From JAUVDZ01 sp964346325 (GTDB taxonomy: Bacteria > Patescibacteriota > Gracilibacteria > UBA1369 > PNNO01): a stretch of 22,867 nucleotides of DNA. Under the pieces are notes generated by a model. The model had not been told where the DNA came from. It searched no databases and saw only the letters and a list, made by a program, of their open reading frames with translations. How positions within the stretch are numbered: the first letter of the stretch is position 1; the number at the start of each line of letters is the position of its first letter. The position numbers were made by a program, and so were the translations under genes. Location of the stretch: the NCBI GenBank assembly GCA_964346325.1, contig CAYFUK010000015.1, forward strand, positions 1-22,867. Direction: 5' to 3'. Below, in pieces: positions 15,638-21,484 of the stretch.

Positions 15638-15669
15638 CTCGAACTACTAAGCACCTTACCATCCCTCAC

Positions 15670-16917
15670 TTACTCAAATCCCCGCTTTTTGTGCATTAGT
15701 TCAAGCCTGTGCATTGCACTTATAAATGCGGCCTGGCGCATTGAGCAATTGTATTTTTCCATCATCTCTTTAACGCGTTGAAAAGCTTTGACCATAACCG
15801 GTTTAAGACGTCTTTGGATTTTATCAGCTGACCAGTAATAATTGGCTTCGTTTTGGACAAGCTCAAAATAACTTACTGTCACGCCGCCCGCATTTGCAAG
15901 AATATCCGGAATTACAAGTGCTCCATTCTTCTCGAGAATTTTGTCAGCTTCCGGAGTAACAGGGCCGTTTGCAAGTTCTATAACATATTTGGCTTTTACA
16001 TTTGCGGCATTTTCTTCAGTTACCTGATTTTCAAGTGCGGCCAAAACAAGAACATCACATTCTTTTTCAATCAATTCTTCATTTGTTACGCGCTCGCAGT
16101 TTCCGCATTCCGACTTGCATTCGGTTACACTGCCTTTTTCAATTTTACATTTAAGTGCACATGGCGCGTCTATTCCTTCTTCACAATAAAGCCCGCCTTT
16201 TGAATCGGAAACACCTACAATTTTATAACCCTGTTCTCCCATTATTCTTGCCATGTGTGAACCCGCGTTTCCGAATCCCTGAATAACTACGCGAGTTTCA
16301 CCGGGATTTATGCCTTTTTCTTTTGCCACTTCTTCCCAGACATAAGATCCGCCCTGACTGGTCGCTGCAGCGCGGCCTTCAGAGCCTCCGCATTCAAGAG
16401 GCTTACCCGTAACAACTCCGCGGCGGTTAAGATTTCCGAGCTTCATATATTCATCCGACATCCATGCCATTATATCCGCATTTGTATTTACATCGGGCGC
16501 GGGAACATCCATATTCGGACCAATATTATGCTGAATTCTGTCAATATATCTTCGTGTCAATTGTTCAAGTTCACGTTTACTCAAAGTTTTAGGATCAACA
16601 ATTATTCCTCCTTTTCCTCCACCGAGAGGAATTCCGACAACACTGCATTTCATGGTCATCCATGTTGCAAGAGCTTTAACTTCTTCCATATCAACCTGTT
16701 CATGGTATCTGATTCCGCCCTTGAAAGGCCCTGCTATATCATCATGTTGTACACGAAATCCCTGAAAAACTTTTACCATACCGTCATCCATTCTGATCGG
16801 CAAACTTACCTGAATAACCCTTTTCGGATGACTTACCACGGTTAAAATATCTTCATCAAGACTCATTATTTCAGCAGCTTCATTAATCTGCTTAAGTGTA
16901 TTCTGAAAAAGTGACAT
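15670..16917 (-). CDS. gdhA: Glutamate dehydrogenase with cysteine-rich insertion
   Basis: It interconverts glutamate and 2-oxoglutarate plus ammonia with NAD(P). The 415-aa chain carries GPFKGGIRYH (63-72), the catalytic lysine region PLGGGKGGI (97-105), DVPAPDVNT (137-145) and the Rossmann motif GFGNAGS (214-220), with a typical C-terminal LANAGGVTVSYFE. Length and motifs fit the hexameric class I enzymes of about 415 aa. The oddity is between GGLYCEEGID and RVTNEEL, where the usual short loop holds six cysteines (245, 253, 257, 267, 271, 274), suggesting a bound metal. Start ATG without ribosome binding site. It is convergent with pckA. Confidence 0.95.
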   Translation of the reverse strand: MSLFQNTLKQINEAAEIMSLDEDILTVVSHPKRVIQVSLPIRMDDGMVKVFQGFRVQHDDIAGPFKGGIRYHEQVDMEEVKALATWMTMKCSVVGIPLGGGKGGIIVDPKTLSKRELEQLTRRYIDRIQHNIGPNMDVPAPDVNTNADIMAWMSDEYMKLGNLNRRGVVTGKPLECGGSEGRAAATSQGGSYVWEEVAKEKGINPGETRVVIQGFGNAGSHMARIMGEQGYKIVGVSDSKGGLYCEEGIDAPCALKCKIEKGSVTECKSECGNCERVTNEELIEKECDVLVLAALENQVTEENAANVKAKYVIELANGPVTPEADKILEKNGALVIPDILANAGGVTVSYFELVQNEANYYWSADKIQRRLKPVMVKAFQRVKEMMEKYNCSMRQAAFISAMHRLELMHKKRGFE

Positions 16918-17006
16918 TTCGGAGTTTGGGTTAGGGCTAAGATGAGCACCGATACACTACTCGCTTTCAAAATCCAAGGCAAGATAATTTTAGATCTTTT
17001 GGCTTC

Positions 17007-17040
17007 GTGCCTGTGGGCACTCCATAGAGTCGCTTATGCG
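17007..17040. repeat. Three small adjoining hairpins downstream of the lipid-kinase gene
   Basis: GTGCC-TGTG-GGCAC (17007-17020), ACTC-CATA-GAGT (17019-17030, sharing two bases) and CGC-TTAT-GCG (17031-17040) follow one another, each with a 4-nt loop. They lie just past the stop of the - strand gene at 17047 and upstream of gdhA. No U tract follows, so terminator function is uncertain. Confidence 0.45.
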
Positions 17041-17046
17041 CCTATG

Positions 17047-17700
17047 CTAAAAAAATGAAGTGAAAACTTGATACAAATCCGTTATGGGATTAGTCAGCTG
17101 AACAAGATTGACTCCCAATAAAAACGCCACGGTTTGACCTGCAAAAGCAGCGGAAATCGGCACAGTCAAATTATCATCAAGCTTGTATGTAAGAACTTCA
17201 ACTATACTGCCCACAAGCGCCATAGATACAACAATCAAAGGGAATTCCCATAAAAAAATGGCGGCAATCAATAAATTAACAACCAGACCCCCCAAAAAGC
17301 CTTCCAGGGTTTTTTTACCTTTTATTTTATGCCTGCCGTATTTTATTCCCACGAGTGAAGAAGCAAGATCCCCGAAGACCATAATAAGCATTGCGGTAAT
17401 GGCTATCTTAAAATCAAATACGGCGAATACAACAATCGTGGAAAGTGCAACAAAAAGCATTCCGCTTAAATTCTTTTTTTCGTGAGGCCGCATTATTCCG
17501 AACGGATCGGGAACTTTAACATTCAGATCAAGCCTTAAAAATTCATATTCAAGAATAATCACGAGCACCACCACTACTGAAAAAATCGCGATGCGTTCAG
17601 AAAAGTAATAACGAAGAACAACATAACCAATTATCATCGGCAGTTGATACAGATGAAATAATTTTCGAAGAATTTCCTTGTGAAGCTTTTTTACGCGCAT
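17047..17700 (-). CDS. Dolichol/phytol-kinase-like CTP-dependent membrane kinase
   Basis: This is a 217-aa polytopic membrane protein with about six hydrophobic helices. It matches the SEC59/VTE5/DGK1-like family, related to CdsA, which phosphorylates lipid alcohols with CTP. Landmarks are the N-terminal EILRKLFHL (9-17) and the signature MVFGDLASSLVGIKYGRHKI (107-126), continuing into GKKTLEGFLGG. The substrate could be polyprenol, phytol, retinol-like or diacylglycerol; a CdsA-like role is an alternative, but the chain is shorter than CdsA. It begins 14 nt after the HTH gene stop, so it is probably in the same transcript and shares its palindrome-controlled promoter. Confidence 0.82.
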   Translation of the reverse strand: MRVKKLHKEILRKLFHLYQLPMIIGYVVLRYYFSERIAIFSVVVVLVIILEYEFLRLDLNVKVPDPFGIMRPHEKKNLSGMLFVALSTIVVFAVFDFKIAITAMLIMVFGDLASSLVGIKYGRHKIKGKKTLEGFLGGLVVNLLIAAIFLWEFPLIVVSMALVGSIVEVLTYKLDDNLTVPISAAFAGQTVAFLLGVNLVQLTNPITDLYQVFTSFF

Positions 17701-17714
17701 GCTTCAATTCTAGC

Positions 17715-18158
17715 TTATTTCCAGAATTGATACCACTTCTTTTTCGGTTCTGCCAATAATTTTACCTGATTTTCCAAACCTACAATTTTATCCTGAAAAG
17801 TTTTGATTAGCCGGAAAAAATTTTCTTTATCTTTTTCCTGTTGGTCAATTAGTTTTTGTACAGTATCTTTAAACATTCCGAGATCATCTTTTGTAAGATA
17901 TTGTTTTGAAAGTTTCCGGCCCGTTTTTGAAATTTTATCTTTTTTGGTTTTCTTTTGTTCTTTCACCTGATCATTAAAAATTGATTTTAAATCATAAGTT
18001 TTTCTTAAGCTGTCTTTATCAACCATATAATTATAACCCTGCGGAGTTTTCTTTTTTCGTGCTTTTAATTTTTTTGACTTAATTGCCCGCCTGATGGTCT
18101 GAATGGATTTATCGGCGAGTTCCGCCGCCTCCTGAATACTTAAAAATGTTTCCGCCAT
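17715..18158 (-). CDS. Helix-turn-helix protein with C-terminal coiled coil
   Basis: This is a 147-aa basic protein. Residues 5-55 (FLSIQEAAELADKSIQTIRR then IKSKKLKARKKK...YMVDKDSL) resemble MerR/excisionase-type winged helix DNA-binding domains. A basic linker follows, then a heptad-rich helix (about 95-135), and the chain ends KKKWYQFWK, a basic aromatic tail that may touch the membrane. It probably dimerises by the coiled coil. Its own promoter carries two matching palindromes (18179-18186 and 18212-18223), fitting autoregulation, and the lipid-kinase-like gene lies 14 nt downstream. The regulated genes beyond these are unknown. Similar layouts occur in plasmid-type proteins, but no other plasmid feature is present. 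Confidence 0.78.
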   Translation of the reverse strand: MAETFLSIQEAAELADKSIQTIRRAIKSKKLKARKKKTPQGYNYMVDKDSLRKTYDLKSIFNDQVKEQKKTKKDKISKTGRKLSKQYLTKDDLGMFKDTVQKLIDQQEKDKENFFRLIKTFQDKIVGLENQVKLLAEPKKKWYQFWK

Positions 18159-18178
18159 AATTTTGAAGGTTAATTTTT

Positions 18179-18186
18179 GATTAATC
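18179..18186. promoter_or_regulatory. Operator half of a pair at the HTH promoter (proximal)
   Basis: GATTAATC, an 8-bp palindrome, lies at the expected transcription start of the HTH gene. It shares TTTTGATTAATC with the distal site at 18212. The two centres are 35 bp apart. Confidence 0.5.
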
Positions 18187-18194
18187 GGGCTTTT

Positions 18195-18223
18195 ATTATA
18201 GGTGCAGAATTTTGATTAATCAA
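18195..18223 (-). promoter_or_regulatory. Promoter of the HTH gene
   Basis: On the - strand TTGATT (18223-18218), 17 bp and a perfect TATAAT (18200-18195). The -35 is built into the distal palindrome. The predicted start is near 18188, about 30 nt before the ATG. Confidence 0.75.
18212..18223. promoter_or_regulatory. Operator at the HTH promoter (distal, over the -35)
   Basis: TTGATTAATCAA is a perfect 12-bp palindrome overlapping the -35 box. With the proximal copy at 18179 it brackets the -10, a layout typical of a repressor acting on its own gene. Confidence 0.6.
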
Positions 18224-18231
18224 GAAAAAAC

Positions 18232-18501
18232 TTAATCATACACGTTACGCCTATGTTTGATTGAAATAATGTGAAGAATCATTATATTTCCGTTTCTATC
18301 CATATCAAATAAAACTCGGTAATTTCCAATTCGAAATCTATATATCTCTATTTTTGGGTTCGTTAATTTTTTAGCGTACTTCAATGGCTTGCCGGTTTTT
18401 ACAAACCATTCCAGTTTATTAACAATTCTTTTCTTGACAGATCTCTCAAGTTTTTCAAATTGAGTATCTGCTCTTTTAGAAAATTCAATGATGTATTTCA
18501 T
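18232..18501 (-). CDS. RelE/ParE-superfamily toxin
   Basis: This is an 89-aa basic protein of the RelE/ParE fold. It opens YIIEFSKRADTQFEKLERSV, and the core IEIYRFRIGNYRVLFDMD (about 51-68), then ILHIISIKHRRNVYD, is the family signature. RelE members cleave ribosome-bound mRNA and ParE members target gyrase; sequence alone does not separate them well, but the conserved arginines and the C-terminal HRRNVYD favour RelE-like chemistry. Its ATG overlaps the antitoxin TGA (ATGA), so the pair is translationally coupled. It ends 8 nt before the HTH promoter palindrome. Confidence 0.88.
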   Translation of the reverse strand: MKYIIEFSKRADTQFEKLERSVKKRIVNKLEWFVKTGKPLKYAKKLTNPKIEIYRFRIGNYRVLFDMDRNGNIMILHIISIKHRRNVYD

Positions 18502-18749
18502 AAATTATATCTCTTCTTCACTTCTTCCAGTGTGTAAACTTCTCCTCTTTTAACTTGTTCTCTTGCTTCTGCAATCTCTTGTTCCAAATCGTCCAAAGTA
18601 AATTCTTTTTTTTGTTTGATAGGATTAATTTCGAGTACCGGCTTATTCTTTTTTAACACTATTAAACGAACTTTGCCGCTCTCTACTTGCTTTGTATAAT
18701 CCGCGAGATTCAACCTGAACTCTTTTAACCCAATCAATTTTGTAGTCAT
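18498..18749 (-). CDS. Phd/YefM-type antitoxin
   Basis: This is an 83-aa protein whose first half, KLIGLKEFRLNLADYTKQVE, and then LIVLKKNKPVLEINPI are characteristic of Phd/YefM DNA-binding antitoxins. The second half is a charged helical tail (LDDLEQEIAEAREQVKRGEV) that should wrap the toxin. It precedes the toxin gene and overlaps it by 4 nt. Upstream direct repeats at 18764 and 18777 are candidate autorepression sites. It ends in TGA, confirming UGA as a stop. Confidence 0.86.
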   Translation of the reverse strand: MTTKLIGLKEFRLNLADYTKQVESGKVRLIVLKKNKPVLEINPIKQKKEFTLDDLEQEIAEAREQVKRGEVYTLEEVKKRYNL

Positions 18750-18763
18750 GGTTGTAACTTTAA

Positions 18764-18783
18764 TTACACTTTAAGTTTACACT
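18764..18783. promoter_or_regulatory. Direct repeats upstream of the toxin-antitoxin pair
   Basis: TTACACT occurs at 18764-18770 and 18777-18783, a 13-bp period, 15 to 34 nt before the antitoxin start. Direct repeats in this position are usual operators for antitoxin or antitoxin-toxin complexes. A partial inverted copy GTAAC lies nearer the gene. No convincing -10/-35 pair was found. Confidence 0.45.
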
Positions 18784-18872
18784 AAGAATAATGAAAAATC
18801 AATTAAAAATTATTTTAATTCAATACTACTTAACAGAAATTAAATTTTCCTAAAATAAATCTAAATTTTTTA

Positions 18873-18881
18873 TGTTATAAT
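18873..18881 (+). promoter_or_regulatory. Extended -10 for the multi-helix membrane protein (leaderless type)
   Basis: TGTTATAAT is a perfect extended -10 that ends only 6 nt before the ATG at 18888. Transcription from it would begin at or next to the start codon, giving a leaderless mRNA. Confidence 0.65.
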
Positions 18882-18887
18882 TTGCTT

Positions 18888-19421
18888 ATGAATTACAATT
18901 TTTATATCGGCGTTATCGGATCAATAATTCTGGTGATCGGGTCGGCATGGCCCGCTAAAAAAGTTAAGCACCCCGCATATTCAAAAAAGAACCGGCTTTT
19001 TGCGGTTGGGAATATATTTATGTTTATTTTTGCCGTTCTGGGATATTTGAGCGGAGGATCGGTATTCTTTATTTTTCTGCAGGTTTTAATAGCAATTTCA
19101 ACTGTTATGATGATGATGAAAGTAGCTGAAAAATATGTTATTCCCATTATATCGATATCGGGTTTGCTACTTATTATGTGGTCGCTTTACCTTTTTGAAG
19201 ATTACAACACGATATTCTTTATTCTCGGATTAACGGTTCTGGCACTCGGCTTTAGCCTTAGCACCGGAACAACTCACAGAAACATCGCGCTGTCAGTGGG
19301 AAGCATATTGATAGCAACATTCAGTTACATAGAAATGAACTGGATATTCTTTTGGCTTAACGCATTCTTTGCGGTTTTCAGCGGTTATTACGCTATAAAG
19401 TTACAACTTACCAATGCTTAA
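18888..19421 (+). CDS. Multi-helix membrane protein of unknown function
   Basis: This 177-aa hydrophobic protein has about seven predicted membrane segments (around 5-22, 37-54, 59-77, 84-103, 107-123, 132-148 and 151-170) and short loops. An early basic segment (AKKVKHPAYSKKNR, 23-36) probably faces the cytoplasm. It resembles small transporter-like proteins in outline, but I see no family motif and assign no function. The ATG at 18888 is preferred over a TTG at 18882 because an extended -10 ends 6 nt upstream. It converges on tRNA-Asp, whose 3' end lies 8 nt beyond its stop. Confidence 0.7.
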   Translation: MNYNFYIGVIGSIILVIGSAWPAKKVKHPAYSKKNRLFAVGNIFMFIFAVLGYLSGGSVFFIFLQVLIAISTVMMMMKVAEKYVIPIISISGLLLIMWSLYLFEDYNTIFFILGLTVLALGFSLSTGTTHRNIALSVGSILIATFSYIEMNWIFFWLNAFFAVFSGYYAIKLQLTNA

Positions 19422-19429
19422 TTGAATAA

Positions 19430-19506
19430 TGGCGGAACGGACGGGACTCGAACCCGCGACCTCCTGCGTGACAGGCAGGCGTTCTAACCAACTGAACTAC
19501 CGCTCC
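19430..19506 (-). tRNA. tRNA-Asp (GTC)
   Basis: A complete 77-nt tRNA on the - strand. The acceptor stem GGAGCGG pairs with CCGTTCC. The D arm reads GTTC...GAAC, the anticodon loop CTGTCAC gives GTC (Asp), and the T loop is TTCGAGT. The discriminator is G and the 3' CCA is encoded. There is no intron. Confidence 0.97.
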
Positions 19507-19531
19507 GAGTTGTAAAAGCAGGCTTAAATTT

Positions 19532-19560
19532 AATATACTTTTAACTGAAACTCAAGTAAA
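19532..19560 (-). promoter_or_regulatory. Promoter of tRNA-Asp
   Basis: On the - strand TTTACT (19560-19555), a 17-bp spacer and TATATT (19537-19532). The -10 ends 25 nt before the mature 5' end, leaving a short leader for RNase P to remove. It overlaps the start region of the divergent glycosyltransferase gene. Confidence 0.6.
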
Positions 19561-19584
19561 ATTTATTTCCCATAATAATTTTAT

Positions 19585-20721
19585 ATGAAAATCGGGATAG
19601 ACTGCAGAATTTATTCAAGCAAATTTACGGGAATCGGAAGATATGTTTATGAGCTTACCAAAAGGCTCGAAACTCTGGAAGACGAACACGAATATCATTT
19701 GTTTTTCAATAAACCGGAATTTGATGAATACACGCCGCCATCCAAAAGGTTCAAAAAAATTCCGGCAGACGCTCCTATATATAGTTTGCGCGAACAGCTC
19801 CATTTCAACAAAATCCTAAAAAAACAAAATCTGGATCTGATGCATTTTACACATTTTAATGCTCCCATACTTTATAATAGGCCCTCAATCGTAACTATTC
19901 ACGATCTCACACTTTCATTTTATCCGGGGAAGAAAAAACGATCTTTATTTCACAGGCTCGCTTACGCTATTACCATTAGATCAGCAGTTAGAAAAGCTGA
20001 AAAAGTTATTACGATTTCTGAAAACAGCAAAAAAGACCTAATGGATTTAATCGGAACCGCCGAAGATAAAATCGAGGTGATTTATCAGGGTGTATCCGAC
20101 AAATTCAAAAAAATCAATGATCAAGAACGTATCAAAAAAACTCTCGGAAAATTAGGCCTTGATCAATCGCCTTTCTTTTTATACACGGGTGTATGGCGAT
20201 CTCACAAAAATCTTCCGAATATGTTAAAGGCCTTTAAAGAAGTATTAAAACTTACAGACAACAATATAAAATTGGTGATAACGGGAAAAGAAGATCCGCA
20301 TTATCCGGAAGTTCAGAATATGCCGGCTGAACTCGGGATTAAAGAAAACGTTATTTTTCCGGGACTTGTTGATGAAGATGAGCTTGTTGATTTGTATAAC
20401 GCCGCATCAATTTATATATTTCCTTCTTTATATGAAGGATTCGGACTACCCCCTCTTGAAGCAATGGCATGCGAAACTCCGGTAGCGGCTTCAGAGGCTT
20501 CATCTATTCCCGAAGTTTGCGGAAAAGGCAATGCAGCATATTTTAATCCGAATGATTATCATGATATGGCTCAGGTTATTTTTGCATTATATCGTGATAA
20601 AGGCATGCAGGCGGATTTGGTTAGTCGGGGCTTACTCAGAGTCGGCGAGTTCTCATGGCAGACAATGGCTGAATTAACTCATAATTTGTACCTTGAATGT
20701 TTAAACAACTTAAAGAAATAA
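19585..20721 (+). CDS. GT4-family glycosyltransferase
   Basis: This 378-aa GT-B fold enzyme opens MKIGIDCRIYSSKFTGIGRY, with a TIHDLTLSFYPG segment (104-115), GVWRSHKN (202-209), VDEDELVDLYNAAS (about 262-275) and the E-x7-E motif EGFGLPPLE (284-292). It is a clear paralogue of the enzyme at 10280, diverged along its length. It is likely a retaining glycosyltransferase of cell-surface glycan synthesis; donor and acceptor are not readable. A CATAAT ends 8 nt before the ATG, so its message may be near-leaderless. Its last 25 nt overlap the downstream DUF721-like gene. Confidence 0.9.
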   Translation: MKIGIDCRIYSSKFTGIGRYVYELTKRLETLEDEHEYHLFFNKPEFDEYTPPSKRFKKIPADAPIYSLREQLHFNKILKKQNLDLMHFTHFNAPILYNRPSIVTIHDLTLSFYPGKKKRSLFHRLAYAITIRSAVRKAEKVITISENSKKDLMDLIGTAEDKIEVIYQGVSDKFKKINDQERIKKTLGKLGLDQSPFFLYTGVWRSHKNLPNMLKAFKEVLKLTDNNIKLVITGKEDPHYPEVQNMPAELGIKENVIFPGLVDEDELVDLYNAASIYIFPSLYEGFGLPPLEAMACETPVAASEASSIPEVCGKGNAAYFNPNDYHDMAQVIFALYRDKGMQADLVSRGLLRVGEFSWQTMAELTHNLYLECLNNLKK

Positions 20722-20978
20722 TCGGTTTTAGTGTAAACAAAGCGGGGCTTGAATCCGAATTTAAAGCTTTGGGAGTAATTAACGAATATAAAAAAGCGGT
20801 GCGTGAAGTAATAGGAGATGACGCACCGGAGCACCTGATCGCGCGTTGGTATAAAGACGGGGTTTTACGTGTTGAGGCCCGCGGTTCGTCATGGGCTTCG
20901 GTGCTGCATATGCGACGCATGGAAATAATCCGAAGAATTGATTTGGTTAAAAAAATCGATATAAAGATTGCGGAGTAG
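20697..20978 (+). CDS. DUF721/DciA-like protein
   Basis: This is a 93-aa protein starting inside the glycosyltransferase 3' end (25-nt overlap, different frame). The central HLIARWYKDGVLRVEARGSS then WASVLHMRRMEIIRRID match the DUF721/DciA pattern (a W-x-DG-L-V strand pair, then S-S-WA and a K/R-rich helix). DciA is the helicase loader or regulator used by many bacteria that lack DnaC-type loaders. The usual neighbours recF, gyrB or secA are absent, and the identification rests on a short domain. The alternative is an unrelated small RNA- or DNA-binding protein. The frame is preferred over a long antisense frame on that motif. Confidence 0.7.
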   Translation: MFKQLKEIIGFSVNKAGLESEFKALGVINEYKKAVREVIGDDAPEHLIARWYKDGVLRVEARGSSWASVLHMRRMEIIRRIDLVKKIDIKIAE

Positions 20979-20998
20979 CGTTGAGTGCTGCGGCCTGT

Positions 20999-21021
20999 GT
21001 GCGGCCGGGAGGCGGCCGCAC
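20999..21021 (+). terminator. GC-rich hairpin downstream of the DUF721-like gene
   Basis: GTGCGGCC (20999-21006) pairs perfectly with GGCCGCAC (21014-21021) around a 7-nt loop, 21 nt beyond the stop codon. No U tract follows. Its G+C content is far above the surroundings. It may halt the glycosyltransferase-DUF721 transcript or mark an unrelated element. Confidence 0.45.
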
Positions 21022-21386
21022 TATGTTGTGGCCTGCGACAAGCGAAGATGCGACCAAAGTACAGCGGCTGCAAATCCAATTATTAAAAAATCTCCGGAAA
21101 AATCCGTCCTTAAACTGAATTCATACAGCTGCATAGATACATTCCATATTAAATATGTCAATTTTGCAATTCCAAAAATTACTTTATTGATGAAATCCGG
21201 AGATCTTTTCAGAAAAAATTTGACTTGACCCAAATTGTGAGTTCAAAAGTCGGGCATTTTTTTGAGTGTGGATAGATGAAATTGAGATGGGTTGATTTAA
21301 TCTGCGATTTGACTCAAGTTCGGACTTTCCGAGAGCAAATATGCAGGTGTCATAGGTGATTTTTGATCGGGTCTGATTCATGTTCC

Positions 21387-21426
21387 GACAAAATGTGGTA
21401 TAATCGTTTATTTAAGCCATTTTGTC
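21387..21426. promoter_or_regulatory. Inverted repeats bracketing the HNH promoter
   Basis: GACAAAATG (21387-21395) and CATTTTGTC (21418-21426) are perfect 9-bp inverted repeats 22 bp apart. Between them is an extended -10, TGGTATAAT (21396-21404). They could be operator half-sites or, with a start further upstream, a leader hairpin. Confidence 0.55.
21396..21404 (+). promoter_or_regulatory. Extended -10 promoter for the HNH gene
   Basis: TGGTATAAT gives an extended -10 80 nt before the ATG at 21485. No good -35 lies at 16-18 bp, as often for extended -10 promoters. A second A/T-rich candidate, TATAAA, lies at about 21461. Confidence 0.5.
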
Positions 21427-21484
21427 TTGTTTTGGGGTTGGCTTTTTGAGATGATTTTGATATAAAATTTAATCCAAATAATAT

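Larger units (their letters stand above)
20979..21484. other. 506-nt stretch without a recognisable gene
   Basis: It begins with a GC-rich part (to about 21060) holding a strong hairpin, then A/T-rich sequence, a region with no clear frame (about 21100-21380) and the HNH promoter. Short open frames occur on both strands, but none has a recognisable domain. No tRNA, rRNA or CRISPR is seen. A regulatory RNA or a decayed gene remains possible. Confidence 0.6.

Noticed and set aside
18232..18749. Toxin-antitoxin pair as mark of a genomic island or prophage
   Set aside because: No integrase, transposase, att repeats or other phage genes; base composition matches the neighbours.
19506..19584. Classical promoter for the glycosyltransferase at 19585
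   Set aside because: CATAAT at 19571 has no acceptable -35 at 16-18 bp, so it was noted only as a possible near-leaderless start.
10280..20721. The two GT4 genes as ends of one polysaccharide locus
   Set aside because: They are 8 kb apart with unrelated genes between and no flippase, polymerase or sugar-nucleotide genes; they are probably separate paralogues.
20636..21079. 147-codon open frame on the - strand over the DUF721-like gene
   Set aside because: Serine/threonine-rich composition without domain motifs; the + strand frame has the DUF721 W-DG-L-V and SSWA pattern.
20968..21228. 86-codon + strand frame in the 506-nt gap
   Set aside because: It crosses the GC-rich hairpin, has no motif or promoter and an abnormal composition; probably chance.
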